DNA of 63,525 nucleotides from Clostridiaceae bacterium. GTDB taxonomy: Bacteria > Bacillota > Clostridia > DUPQ01. Made by a program: the position numbers and the translations under genes. How positions within the stretch are numbered: the first letter of the stretch is position 1; every line of letters begins with the position of its first letter. Under the pieces are notes generated by a model. The model saw nothing but the letters and a program-made list of their open reading frames with translations, did not search any database and was not told the DNA's origin. Positions 55,803 through 63,525 of this stretch are shown piece after piece. The stretch is taken from NCBI GenBank assembly GCA_012729955.1, contig JAAYBX010000050.1, forward strand, positions 1 to 63,525, written 5' to 3'.

Positions 55803-56552
55803 TTAATCATCATCCTCTTCAAAAGCTATATTAAAGCAGTGAGTCTGTAATGAAGACAATGCTCTGAATTGTTCGGCATATTTGTACTTTGTACCCTTTG
55901 CGGCTATCTTCGCCAGTTCTTTTACGAACATCAGAAGGTTATTGTCAACCTGAGATTTGTGGCATTTTATGGAATCCATCTTCTTGTCTATGTATTTTGA
56001 TATATCCACTTTTCTGTTCGGCTTGTCAGTATAGTAAAAAGCAAGAATAGGTGTTGTCCATGTCTCATGACGGGCTTTGCCATCTTCTGAATATGGATAA
56101 AAATCACACATAGCATCAAGTACCGCGTATTTTACTGCTGTTCCTGTCTTTATATGGTCGCTATGGCATTCAGTTGCTAGATTCGGATCAACAGTGAATA
56201 CAGCATCCGGTTTTATTTCCCTTATAACTTTTAATATTGCTTGGGATATCTTTTCAACCGGTTCCTGTGTTTTGTCGCAGAAACCTAAGAATCCCGCGTT
56301 TTTCACATTTAAAAAATTCTGTGCAGACAATGCTTCCAACTGGCGGGTGGTAAAACCTTCCTTGTCCTGTTCAAGTTTTCTGTCATCAGTTACAGTTAGT
56401 TCAAATACTTCTGCACCTGAATCAATAAGTAATGCCATCATTCCTCCAGCACCTATCTGATTGTCATCAGCATGAGGCTGTATGAAAAGAGCTCTCTTAA
56501 TACCTTTTAGTTTTGGTGGTTTTCTTAAATGCGAAATAATAGGATTGTCCAT
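55803..56552 (-). CDS. PIG-L/LmbE family deacetylase
   Basis: 249 residues. RALFIQPHADDNQIGAGG has the zinc-binding P-H-x-D-D motif, and SDHIKTG carries the third ligand (A-T-E-C-H-S-D-H). The family removes N-acetyl groups from GlcNAc-containing lipids or small thiols (mycothiol, bacillithiol pathways) but substrate here is unknown. Cytoplasmic, no signal. It diverges from the epimerase gene, with 131 bp between the two starts. Confidence 0.85.
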   Translation of the reverse strand: MDNPIISHLRKPPKLKGIKRALFIQPHADDNQIGAGGMMALLIDSGAEVFELTVTDDRKLEQDKEGFTTRQLEALSAQNFLNVKNAGFLGFCDKTQEPVEKISQAILKVIREIKPDAVFTVDPNLATECHSDHIKTGTAVKYAVLDAMCDFYPYSEDGKARHETWTTPILAFYYTDKPNRKVDISKYIDKKMDSIKCHKSQVDNNLLMFVKELAKIAAKGTKYKYAEQFRALSSLQTHCFNIAFEEDDD

Positions 56553-56683
56553 TGGTCACCTCGATATCAAAATTATATCATAATACCTTTGTTTGTTCAT
56601 ATATAGTTCAATATGGTCATATATTATATAGTCACAAAGCTGGATTTAACTAATATTAACAGTTTTTAAAGGAGATAAAGCAG

Positions 56684-57718
56684 ATGAAAGAGATTTACGC
56701 AGTTACAGGAGCATTAGGATTCTTAGGAAATGCTATTGTTGACAACCTGCTCTCTAAAGGAAAAACAGTAAGGGTTTTAGATATAGGACAAGACAAACAC
56801 GGATTACTAAAAGATAGGGATGTGCATTTTTTCAGAGGTGACATATGTCTTACATCATCATTAGAGGATTTTTTCACAGTGGAAGATGATGATAATCTTA
56901 TCGTAATTCATGCAGCAGGAGTTGTTTCAATATCGTCTAAATACAGCCAGGTTATGCATGATGTCAATGTGACAGGGACGCAGAATATAGTGGATATGGC
57001 ATTAAAGCATAAAATCAGGAAATTGGTTTATGTCAGCAGTGTTCATGCCATTCCTGAGCTTCCAAAGAATGAAACAATAATTGAAACTTTGAATTTTGAT
57101 CCTGATCTGGTTAAAGGGGAATACAGTAAAAGTAAAGCTATAGCAACAAAGATTGTGTTGGATAGTGTGAAAAAAGGTCTGGATGCAGTTGTAGTTCATC
57201 CTTCCGGGATAATTGGGCCTGGAGATTATGCAGGCGGGCATACCACACAGCTTGTTAAAGACTGTGCTAACGGAAATCTTACAGCTTGTGTCAATGGAGG
57301 ATATGACTTTGTTGATGTAAGGGATGTAGCAGAAGGAGTTGTTTTAGCAGCGGAAAAAGGTATAAGCGGAAATACATACATACTTTCAGGTGAATATTAC
57401 CCGGTAAGGAAAATTACTGATGCTATTTGCTCTGTTATTGGCAGAAAACAGATAAAGACAATTCTTCCTTTGTGGTTTGCTAAAATGACTGCTCCTTTTG
57501 CAGAGTTGTATTACAGGATAAGAAAACAGAAGCCTTTGTTTACAAGTTATTCGCTGTATACATTACAGAGTAATTCCAAATTCAATTCCAAAAAAGCTCA
57601 GGAAGAGTTAGGATACAAAAAGAAATTTTCCTTGAAGCAGTCTATAGAAGACACATATTTATGGTGTAAAGCAAATAACCTTATAAACCGCAAGAAGAAA
57701 GCGGGAGGGAAAGCATAA
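56684..57718 (+). CDS. NAD-dependent epimerase/dehydratase (extended SDR)
   Basis: 344 residues, AAAGGAGA before the ATG. TGALGFLGNAIVDNLL supplies the G-x-x-G-x-x-G nucleotide motif, and VYVSSVHAIPE with GEYSKSKAIAT gives the Ser and Y-x-x-x-K catalytic residues. FVDVRDVAEGV is typical of the family. Substrate is likely a nucleotide sugar or a hydroxysteroid-like alcohol; not decidable. The C-terminus is basic. Confidence 0.85.
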   Translation: MKEIYAVTGALGFLGNAIVDNLLSKGKTVRVLDIGQDKHGLLKDRDVHFFRGDICLTSSLEDFFTVEDDDNLIVIHAAGVVSISSKYSQVMHDVNVTGTQNIVDMALKHKIRKLVYVSSVHAIPELPKNETIIETLNFDPDLVKGEYSKSKAIATKIVLDSVKKGLDAVVVHPSGIIGPGDYAGGHTTQLVKDCANGNLTACVNGGYDFVDVRDVAEGVVLAAEKGISGNTYILSGEYYPVRKITDAICSVIGRKQIKTILPLWFAKMTAPFAELYYRIRKQKPLFTSYSLYTLQSNSKFNSKKAQEELGYKKKFSLKQSIEDTYLWCKANNLINRKKKAGGKA

Positions 57719-57722
57719 TATC

Positions 57723-58784
57723 CTAAATAGTATAGTAAGCTATAACTTTAGTGATATCAGAATTATCGACCTTAAGTACTACAGGACCATTTATAAGCAG
57801 AGGAACATCCTTTGCTTTTTCTTTTAACATGACAAAATACTTACACCATATATGGTTATCAAGTTTAACTATGTTCATTGGGTCATAACCGCATATTGTA
57901 AAGGAATTTTCTGTACATACCGGCTTTTTGTCAAAGAACTCGGAAAATAGTTTCTGCTTATTAACCAAATAATACTTTAGTGATGCATCAATTGCATCTT
58001 TGCATGTATAAATCGGCAACGCACCGCAAGAGATATTTTCAGATACCAGTTCATAAACAGTATGGCTTTCTTTTGAAATGTCATGATGAAAGGGTATATC
58101 CGCTTTATGCAAAGCAAGCAATAGCAAAGCTCCGGAGAAATATGAAAGCCTGCGGTTGTCAAATAAAACAGCTGACGTATCAGAAAGATTCTCAATGTAT
58201 TTATTAATCTTATTGCCATACTTTTCTGCATCAAGCTGTTTTAAAGCTCTTAAACCTATATATTCAGCCATTCCTTCTACAGTCTCAATACAGTACTCAT
58301 AATCGATATGCTCTTTGACTATTTCTTTCCTTCTTTTTCTGGAAGCTATGAAATCCGATAGATACTCTTTAACTTTCTTTTTATCGTTTTCCTTGACTGC
58401 TTTAATAATCAACTGGTTTTCAGCATATTTTAAAAGGATATTTTCCAGACTCACCGGATAATCTAGTGCCTTTAAATCATTCGGGAATCTTTTCTCACCT
58501 AATTCATACTGATATGCATGGAACATTTCATGTACCATGTTAGCAGCAAGTATAACAGGATCTTCCTTGGTATAGTCGTCAATTTTCCATATGGCAATCT
58601 GTTCGTCATCGTATTTTATAGTGGTATTACCTAAAAAGCAATCCTCGTAATCTACTGTTTTGTTTTTAAGATATACCGTATCGTTTGTATATAAAGCGAA
58701 GTGATATGCATGGAATCCATCCCATAGTGATTCAAAATCCACTTTGCATATCTGTTCATAAACCTTGTCATATAAAAGTCTCAT
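57723..58784 (-). CDS. Putative zincin-like metallopeptidase protein
   Basis: 353 residues, no signal peptide. NMVHEMFHAYQYE matches HExxH (H-E-M-F-H), the core of gluzincins and related peptidases, with EGMAEYIGLRAL about 85 residues further on as a candidate third ligand (E-x-x-x-[EY]). The protein is rich in Lys and Asp. Family membership was not recognised beyond the motif. It ends 4 bp from the end of the convergent epimerase gene. Confidence 0.68.
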   Translation of the reverse strand: MRLLYDKVYEQICKVDFESLWDGFHAYHFALYTNDTVYLKNKTVDYEDCFLGNTTIKYDDEQIAIWKIDDYTKEDPVILAANMVHEMFHAYQYELGEKRFPNDLKALDYPVSLENILLKYAENQLIIKAVKENDKKKVKEYLSDFIASRKRRKEIVKEHIDYEYCIETVEGMAEYIGLRALKQLDAEKYGNKINKYIENLSDTSAVLFDNRRLSYFSGALLLLALHKADIPFHHDISKESHTVYELVSENISCGALPIYTCKDAIDASLKYYLVNKQKLFSEFFDKKPVCTENSFTICGYDPMNIVKLDNHIWCKYFVMLKEKAKDVPLLINGPVVLKVDNSDITKVIAYYTI

Positions 58785-58944
58785 ATAAAACCTGATTTCT
58801 AAATATTATATTTAAGTATATAATGGTATGGATGGTATAGCAACACAATGATTTATTAAAATTAAACTATTTGTATATTCATAAGTCAGATTTAGGATAT
58901 TTAAAGCGGGAATCTTCGGTAATTCAAATGCCGATGTAGCTCAC

Positions 58945-60309
58945 TTATAGAAGCATAGCCATATAGACAGGCAGGTAAATAATTCCGTCTTTAATTGACA
59001 CATCTTTAGTATAAAGTACATATGAATTACCTATCTTCCTGGAAAATTTATATCTGAACTTATCTAGTGACACATGAGATATATTCCGACCGGATTTTAC
59101 ATCAATGGGTACAACCTTCTTTCCTTCAGTAATAAGGAAATCTATTTCCATATGATTTTCCCTGTGTTCTTTATCATAATGAGAGTAAAAGTAGAGTTTG
59201 TGACCGTTTGCTCTCAACATCTGGGCAACAATATTCTCCATGATCATTCCTTCATTTATATCAAGATGGTTGAATAAAACTGCTTTATATAAATTATTGT
59301 CTATATATTGTCTGTCCATAAAAGTTTGAGTTATTAGGAGTCCTGTATCACCCATATAACATTTTCGTGTTGCGAAATCAGCACTCAGAGCAAGTCCTAT
59401 ACCAGGATCTGTTGCATTAAAACAGGTATTGCATATCATTGCTTCATTCAGCCATATAAAAGAATCTTTAAAATTTCTGAAACGTGCTTGCTTTGATATT
59501 ATTGAAATACGATATTTCTTTTCCCTTTTAGAGAGATTTCCAGGTATACCATCAAAGATAGCAAATACTTTGTCTTCATGCCCAATAGCAAATTTTGAAA
59601 TATCATCACGATATAATTTTAATATACGTCTTTTTAGTAAGTCTACTTCTTCAAAACTTTTGTTTGTTATATATTGAACTACTGCTTGAGGCATTCCACC
59701 AACTAAAATATACTGTCTAAAATCATTCATTATTTTCCTATGAAGAGCTTGTCCCAGAGGGACTCTTTCTTTAAAAGATTCCCGTATTAAAGACGCAGTA
59801 ACAATATCCCCTAAAGCCCAAAGGAATTCTTCAAAGTCAAGAGGGAAAAGCTCAATATGTTCTTCTTCTGATGGAATAACTATGTCAATTACATTTTTTT
59901 TCAAATTAATTAGCGAGCCAGTTTCTATATAGTCATATCTACCATCTGCTACCAGATACTTTATCAATTGTCTTGCACGAGGGAATTGTTGAACTTCATC
60001 GAAAATTATAACTGAATTTCGTGTGAATAGAGTTTTAGAATAGAATGCAGATAACTTTAAAAAGAATAAATCTAAGTTATAACTATCATTATTGAATAAA
60101 TCAATTATCTCATTTGAAATGTTACCGAAATCAATAATGATATAGCTACCATATTCATTCTTGGCAAATTGCTCACAAAGGTAACTTTTACCGACTCTGC
60201 GTGCTCCATTAATCATCAATGCTGTTTTACCTTTACTCCTTTTTTTCCAGGCGAGCATTGTAGAATATGTTTTTCTTTGTAAATTAATATGGGTATTTTC
60301 AGTATTCAT
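58945..60309 (-). CDS. DUF4143/COG1373-type AAA ATPase
   Basis: 454 residues from the ATG at 60309, which has GGAAAGG upstream; an ATG 18 bp earlier lacks a ribosome-binding site. Walker A in MINGARRVGKSYLCEQF, Walker B in NSVIIFDEVQQFPRA, and a C-terminal nuclease-like domain (EIDFLITEGKKVVPIDVKSGRN, a PD-(D/E)xK-like core). Such proteins are common singletons in Clostridia with a possible defence or mobile role. Three 33-bp spaced repeats lie right upstream, and the AT content rises, which fits recent acquisition. Confidence 0.86.
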   Translation of the reverse strand: MNTENTHINLQRKTYSTMLAWKKRSKGKTALMINGARRVGKSYLCEQFAKNEYGSYIIIDFGNISNEIIDLFNNDSYNLDLFFLKLSAFYSKTLFTRNSVIIFDEVQQFPRARQLIKYLVADGRYDYIETGSLINLKKNVIDIVIPSEEEHIELFPLDFEEFLWALGDIVTASLIRESFKERVPLGQALHRKIMNDFRQYILVGGMPQAVVQYITNKSFEEVDLLKRRILKLYRDDISKFAIGHEDKVFAIFDGIPGNLSKREKKYRISIISKQARFRNFKDSFIWLNEAMICNTCFNATDPGIGLALSADFATRKCYMGDTGLLITQTFMDRQYIDNNLYKAVLFNHLDINEGMIMENIVAQMLRANGHKLYFYSHYDKEHRENHMEIDFLITEGKKVVPIDVKSGRNISHVSLDKFRYKFSRKIGNSYVLYTKDVSIKDGIIYLPVYMAMLL

Positions 60310-60361
60310 TAAGACCTTTCCATTCAAAAAATTTTTATTATCTTTATTATAATATGTTCAT

Positions 60362-60460
60362 CACGAAAATACAAGTATCAATACTTCAAAAATGCACGAA
60401 AAGACATGTATCAAAATACTCATACTGCACGAAAATACATATTTCAAAAATAAAACTTGT
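60362..60460. repeat. Three imperfect direct repeats with a 33-bp period
   Basis: Copies begin CACGAAAA at 60362, 60395 and 60428, exactly 33 bp apart (three helical turns), each followed by ACA and TATCAA-like sequence. They sit just upstream of the minus-strand ATPase start, as an operator array would. Confidence 0.85.
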
Positions 60461-60872
60461 ACTTGTCAAGTATAGTAGACAAAAAAAAGTTTTAATGATG
60501 TCTGTTTTCTACAATAGACAAATAAGACTCTTTTGACTTTATTGTCATGTATGAAAGTAAACATTTCTATCACTTTCAGTAGTTTTACTTTTATAAAAGT
60601 ATACACATTAATTTCAAGTGTTGGTAATATTTGATTTTCACTCTACAGTTAATATCCAAGGTTTGAATATTGTCATTTCAGAAACAATCACTTATCTTGA
60701 ATTGTCCACATTATTCTATGTTCTGAAAACAAGGTTGGGGTACTTGTCCCTGGTTATTCGTGGTCTGTGGCGTTCCTTTTACTTTGTCTTAGATAGCGAA
60801 GAACAGATCAACCTGATGGTTGAAAAGATATGAACAATAACCAAATAAGATAATCAAGGTATCAATATAAGA

Positions 60873-60908
60873 AAAAACGTCTTGTGATTGTCAGAAGACG
60901 TTTTTTTA
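60873..60908 (-). terminator. Terminator following tRNA-Val
   Basis: A 12-bp stem AAAAAACGTCTT/AAGACGTTTTTT with an 11-nt loop; on the minus strand it directly follows the tRNA CCA end, and it can also stop plus-strand transcripts. Confidence 0.9.
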
Positions 60909-60985
<77 letters not shown>

Positions 60986-60998
60986 GTGCCTATATATA

Positions 60999-62129
60999 TT
61001 ACAATATGCGAAGCAATCCTGCAATATTAAAAGTCTGAAGATATAATAAGTTTTCACTGTCATGTAGAGATTGTTCCAAAGTAATAGGTCCTCTGCTTAT
61101 GGAAAACAGGGAAGTGATACCATAATCTTTTAATACTTCAGCATCTTTTGTCACTGCACCTGATATGCATATAACCGGTTTGTTATATTTCTTAGATAAA
61201 ATCCCGACTCTCATTGGCAGCTTTCCGTATCTTGTCTGTGCATCAGTACGGCCTTCTCCTGTTATAACGACATCACAGCTTTTTATTGTATCTTCCAAAT
61301 CGGTATAGTTCAGAATTACATCAAACCCGCTTTTTATAACCGGCTTGCAGACTGTCATAAGTCCTCCGACTAATCCACCTGCAGCACCTGAGCCTGGTAT
61401 ATCGGATATATCCTTACCAAGTTGTTCCTTGAAAATTTTTGAAAGGTTTATAAGCCCGGTGTCAAGCTCAACAACTTGAGCTGGAGTTGCACCTTTTTGA
61501 GGAGAGAATATATAAGCCGCTCCTTCTCTGCCATGATATACATTTTCTACATCACAGGCGAATTCTATATATGCATCCTCTAATTCTTTAATAATACCTC
61601 GTGCGTCAATACTGTCAACATTCACCATTGCAGCACCGCAGGGATTTAATACATTTTTATCCTTATCATAAAAAATCATCCCTAAAGCCGCTAGTGCACC
61701 CATACCGCCGTCAGATGTCGCAGTCCCACCAAATCCTACAATAATCTTTTTATAACCTTTTTCCAAAGCTGCCCTTATTAACTGTCCTGTACCATAGGAT
61801 GAAGCTTTCATTGGATTAAGCTCGTTTTTAGGTATACCCTGTATACCTGAAGCGCATGCTGATTCAATAACAGCAGTCTCATTATCGCCAAGTATTCCAT
61901 AGTATCCTGTCATTTCATTTCCGAAAACGTCTTTGACAGCAGCATTCTCAATATGTCCTTTAGTCGCGAAAACCAAACAGTCAACTGTACCTTCACCGCC
62001 ATCAGCCATAGGGTACTTATATACAAGACATTCATGCATTGCATCAGTTAATGCTCTGTCAATTATGTCACAGCATTTCATTGCGCTCATGCACCCTTTA
62101 TATGAATCCATTGCTACTGCTATTTTCAT
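60999..62129 (-). CDS. Glycerate kinase
   Basis: 376 residues. MKIAVAMDSYKGCMSAM, PMADGGEGTVDCL, IVGFGGTATSDGGMGAL and GTGQLIRAAL match the GlxK/GarK-type glycerate 2-kinase family, which phosphorylates D-glycerate with ATP. Directly upstream of tRNA-Val on the minus strand. It may feed the aldo/keto reductase product, but the two genes lie 35 bp apart and only the direction links them. Confidence 0.9.
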   Translation of the reverse strand: MKIAVAMDSYKGCMSAMKCCDIIDRALTDAMHECLVYKYPMADGGEGTVDCLVFATKGHIENAAVKDVFGNEMTGYYGILGDNETAVIESACASGIQGIPKNELNPMKASSYGTGQLIRAALEKGYKKIIVGFGGTATSDGGMGALAALGMIFYDKDKNVLNPCGAAMVNVDSIDARGIIKELEDAYIEFACDVENVYHGREGAAYIFSPQKGATPAQVVELDTGLINLSKIFKEQLGKDISDIPGSGAAGGLVGGLMTVCKPVIKSGFDVILNYTDLEDTIKSCDVVITGEGRTDAQTRYGKLPMRVGILSKKYNKPVICISGAVTKDAEVLKDYGITSLFSISRGPITLEQSLHDSENLLYLQTFNIAGLLRIL

Positions 62130-62164
62130 ACCTTTACCTCTAATATCTTCTTATATATTATATT

Positions 62165-63133
62165 CTACCTAATTGCTGATTCCACTCTCCACATGTCTGC
62201 ATTGTATCCCATCATGTTGAAAAGCTTATCAGTACATTCATCAAGTATATCCATAATCTCTTTATCAAGTTTAAGCTCGGCTGCAGCTATATTCTGTTTA
62301 AGCTGCTCGGTATTTCTTGCTCCTGCAAGTACGGATGTAATGCCTTCTCTATGCATATCATAAGCAATTGCTACTACTGATAAAGGTTGATTAATTGATT
62401 GGGCAATATTCTTAATGCAGTTTATGGTCTGGAATATCTGCGGATGAAGATACTTAAATTCATCAGACAGATACCAAACCCTTCTTAATCTTTCTGGAAT
62501 CTCATCAATATTGCTGTATTTGCCTGTGCATAGTCCCTGGGCAAGAGGGCTGTAACATAATATCCCAATGTCTTTTTTTATGCATAAAGGTCTGATTTCA
62601 TGGTCAATTGCTCTAAACAGTAAATTGTATGCCATCTGATTGGTATGTATAGGTCCGTATTTGGTTATTTCATTTAAATCCTGTACTCCGAAATTACTTA
62701 CCCCTATGGCTCTTATTTTTCCATCTTTATGAAGCTTTAATAATCCTTCCATTGTTTCAGAAAATGGTACAGTTCTTCTTAGCCAGTGAATCTGGTATAT
62801 ATCAATATAGTCAGTATCAAGTCTTTTTAAACTGTCTTCACATGCTTTAATTACTGTCTCTTTATCAGGATGTGCATCTGCTGTCTTAGTCGCAACTACT
62901 ACTTTATCTCTTCTTCCTTTTAGCGCTTTACCTAATACTTCCTCGCTTCTTCCATTCCCATACATTGCGGCTGTATCTATAAGGGTAATACCGGCATCAA
63001 TTGCTGCATGAGTCGTCTTGATTGATAACTCATCTTCCTGTGAACCCCATGTTGTATCATTTGAAAAGACCCATGTCCCCAATGCCATCTTCGATACGGT
63101 GATATCAGTATTTTTGATCTTTATGTAGTTCAT
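62165..63133 (-). CDS. Aldo/keto reductase
   Basis: 322 residues from the ATG at 63133, behind GAGGAGCTTTACC; an upstream TTG-type extension to 63211 has no ribosome-binding site. Catalytic tetrad D, Y (DTAAMYGNGRSEE), K (KVVVATKT) and H (IYQIHWLRR) are all present, with the NADPH site near GVSNFG. The substrate, likely a small aldehyde or ketone, is not known. Confidence 0.9.
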   Translation of the reverse strand: MNYIKIKNTDITVSKMALGTWVFSNDTTWGSQEDELSIKTTHAAIDAGITLIDTAAMYGNGRSEEVLGKALKGRRDKVVVATKTADAHPDKETVIKACEDSLKRLDTDYIDIYQIHWLRRTVPFSETMEGLLKLHKDGKIRAIGVSNFGVQDLNEITKYGPIHTNQMAYNLLFRAIDHEIRPLCIKKDIGILCYSPLAQGLCTGKYSNIDEIPERLRRVWYLSDEFKYLHPQIFQTINCIKNIAQSINQPLSVVAIAYDMHREGITSVLAGARNTEQLKQNIAAAELKLDKEIMDILDECTDKLFNMMGYNADMWRVESAIR

Positions 63134-63225
63134 AGGTAAAGCTCCTCTGTATTTGATATATAAAATTATACCATTATTATTAAGAAGTTGTATTACACGA
63201 ACCACTATCATCTTAGCGTTAGTTC

Positions 63226-63254
63226 TTGACCAAACATATATTGTTTGGTATAAT
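63226..63254 (+). promoter_or_regulatory. Promoter containing a 21-bp palindromic operator
   Basis: TTGACC (63226-63231), 17-bp spacer, TATAAT (63249-63254). The palindrome ACCAAACA-TATAT-TGTTTGGT (63229-63249) fills the spacer, which fits a TetR-family style operator. The regulator is not in the window. Confidence 0.7.
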
Positions 63255-63282
63255 CATAATATTACAATATAAGGAGAAAATC

Positions 63283-63525
63283 ATGAAGCGATATACTGGA
63301 ATTATAGCAAATACTGTTATAATTATACTAACTCTTTCTTTTATTTTCGTATTTCCATCTGCCTCAAGTGACTTCTACGAAAATGAACATAATAATGAAA
63401 ATTATATGTGTAGGTCTGCATTAACTACTGGTTATGGAAAATCGAAAATTGAGTATTCGGATAGTACAGTTTTACTTACATCAGAGTTAACAATTACTTG
63501 GAGATTTAATGGTTCATATACTCAA
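63283..63525 (+). CDS. Secreted protein, 3' end outside window
   Basis: 81 codons to the edge, AAGGAG before ATG 63283. A signal peptide is clear: a short basic head (MKRYTG), a hydrophobic segment and a possible cleavage after SASS. The mature part is polar; no family recognised. Its promoter carries the palindrome described at 63229. Confidence 0.72.
   Translation, partial: MKRYTGIIANTVIIILTLSFIFVFPSASSDFYENEHNNENYMCRSALTTGYGKSKIEYSDSTVLLTSELTITWRFNGSYTQ

Larger units (their letters stand above)
60310..60908. other. 599-bp gene-free stretch between the DUF4143 ATPase and tRNA-Val
   Basis: Contains the three 33-bp direct repeats (60362-60460), a palindrome ACTTGTCAAGT-like block around 60465, a 14-bp perfect palindrome ACTTTTATAAAAGT (60587-60600) and, at 60873-60906, a tRNA-side terminator. 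An open frame at 60618-60833 has no proper start and no recognised product. No transposase or attachment site could be shown. Confidence 0.6.

Noticed and set aside
55665-55850. Small plus-strand frame between the exporter terminator and the PIG-L gene
   Set aside because: Overlaps the terminator and the 3' end of the deacetylase gene, has no ribosome-binding site at its start and an improbable composition.
58785-58944. Possible terminator or small RNA between the zincin and ATPase genes
   Set aside because: Only weak TCGG/CCGA pairing and no T tract in either direction.
60362-60460. Possible short CRISPR array
   Set aside because: The 33-bp period holds similar sequence throughout and no unique spacers; only three diverged copies and no cas genes.
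60354-60536. 60-codon frame over the 33-bp repeats
   Set aside because: It is produced by the repeats themselves and has no ribosome-binding site; the DNA looks regulatory.
60618-60833. 71-codon open frame next to tRNA-Val
   Set aside because: Starts only with TTG, has no Shine-Dalgarno sequence and no recognised family; could be a gene remnant but there is no positive support.
63134-63211. N-terminal extension of the aldo/keto reductase
   Set aside because: The ATG at 63133 has a strong GAGGAG site and a standard family start; the extension is hydrophobic and lacks a start signal.

Overview
The window is 63.5 kb of low-GC, AUA-rich DNA that reads as a Gram-positive anaerobe of the class Clostridia. 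The basis is: a large Bacillus-type SRP RNA next to dnaX-ybaB-recR, Shine-Dalgarno-led genes in tightly overlapping operons, SLH-anchored surface protein, a Clostridia-style compact Tad locus, a class I cyclic-di-GMP riboswitch, and a tagO/mnaA wall-polymer pair. Family or genus cannot be told from sequence alone. No insertion sequence, prophage, CRISPR array or plasmid backbone is visible.

Region 1 (1-17,994) is the most unusual part. It starts inside a large SLH-anchored surface protein with alternating YDG/MBG repeats. A cyclic-di-GMP-I riboswitch follows, whose 3' part overlaps an intrinsic terminator. It controls five closely packed genes: a membrane-anchored protein with a SipW/TasA-substrate-like leader, a SipW-type signal-peptidase homologue whose catalytic residues look lost, two more AWF-leader proteins, and a 3,104-residue extracellular protein built of about 13 degenerate modules. 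I read it as a c-di-GMP-gated matrix or surface-fibre operon.

Region 2 (18,000-22,270) holds two tandem GH172 (DUF2961) glycosidase-like proteins, two zinc-ribbon proteins and a convergent nucleoside hydrolase. Region 3 (22,360-27,227) is an eight-gene operon behind a near-perfect sigma-A promoter with an overlapping palindrome: a DUF318/ArsP-type permease, a ferredoxin-DUF2703 fusion, an anchored thioredoxin, CcdA, a Cys-rich small thioredoxin, a split permease pair and an ArsC-type reductase. It looks like an arsenical or metalloid detoxification unit with its own thiol-electron supply.

Region 4 (27,316-35,981) has an acyltransferase, a CofE-like ligase, an HD hydrolase, a zinc-ribbon/propeller membrane protein, the NfeD-FloA-YqfB membrane microdomain operon and convergent glmS. 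Region 5 (36,176-40,784) is a compact Tad pilus locus: tadZ, tadA, tadB, tadC, a 55-residue Flp1-type prepilin and an FHA protein. Region 6 (40,862-48,858) has an in-frame RpiB-UPRT fusion, dCMP deaminase, tagO, mnaA, prfA, a Sua5-type protein, a SemiSWEET, an SGNH-like protein and a propeller protein.

Region 7 (48,938-51,697) is SRP RNA-dnaX-ybaB-recR. Region 8 (51,745-55,674) is a heterodimeric ABC exporter preceded by a 24-codon leader peptide and an attenuator terminator, laid out like bmrBCD. Region 9 (55,803-63,525) contains a PIG-L deacetylase, an SDR epimerase, a putative zincin, a DUF4143 ATPase with three 33-bp spaced upstream repeats, tRNA-Val(GAC), glycerate kinase, an aldo/keto reductase, and the start of a secreted protein behind a promoter with a 21-bp palindrome. 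All functions are inferred from motifs read by eye; no database search was run.
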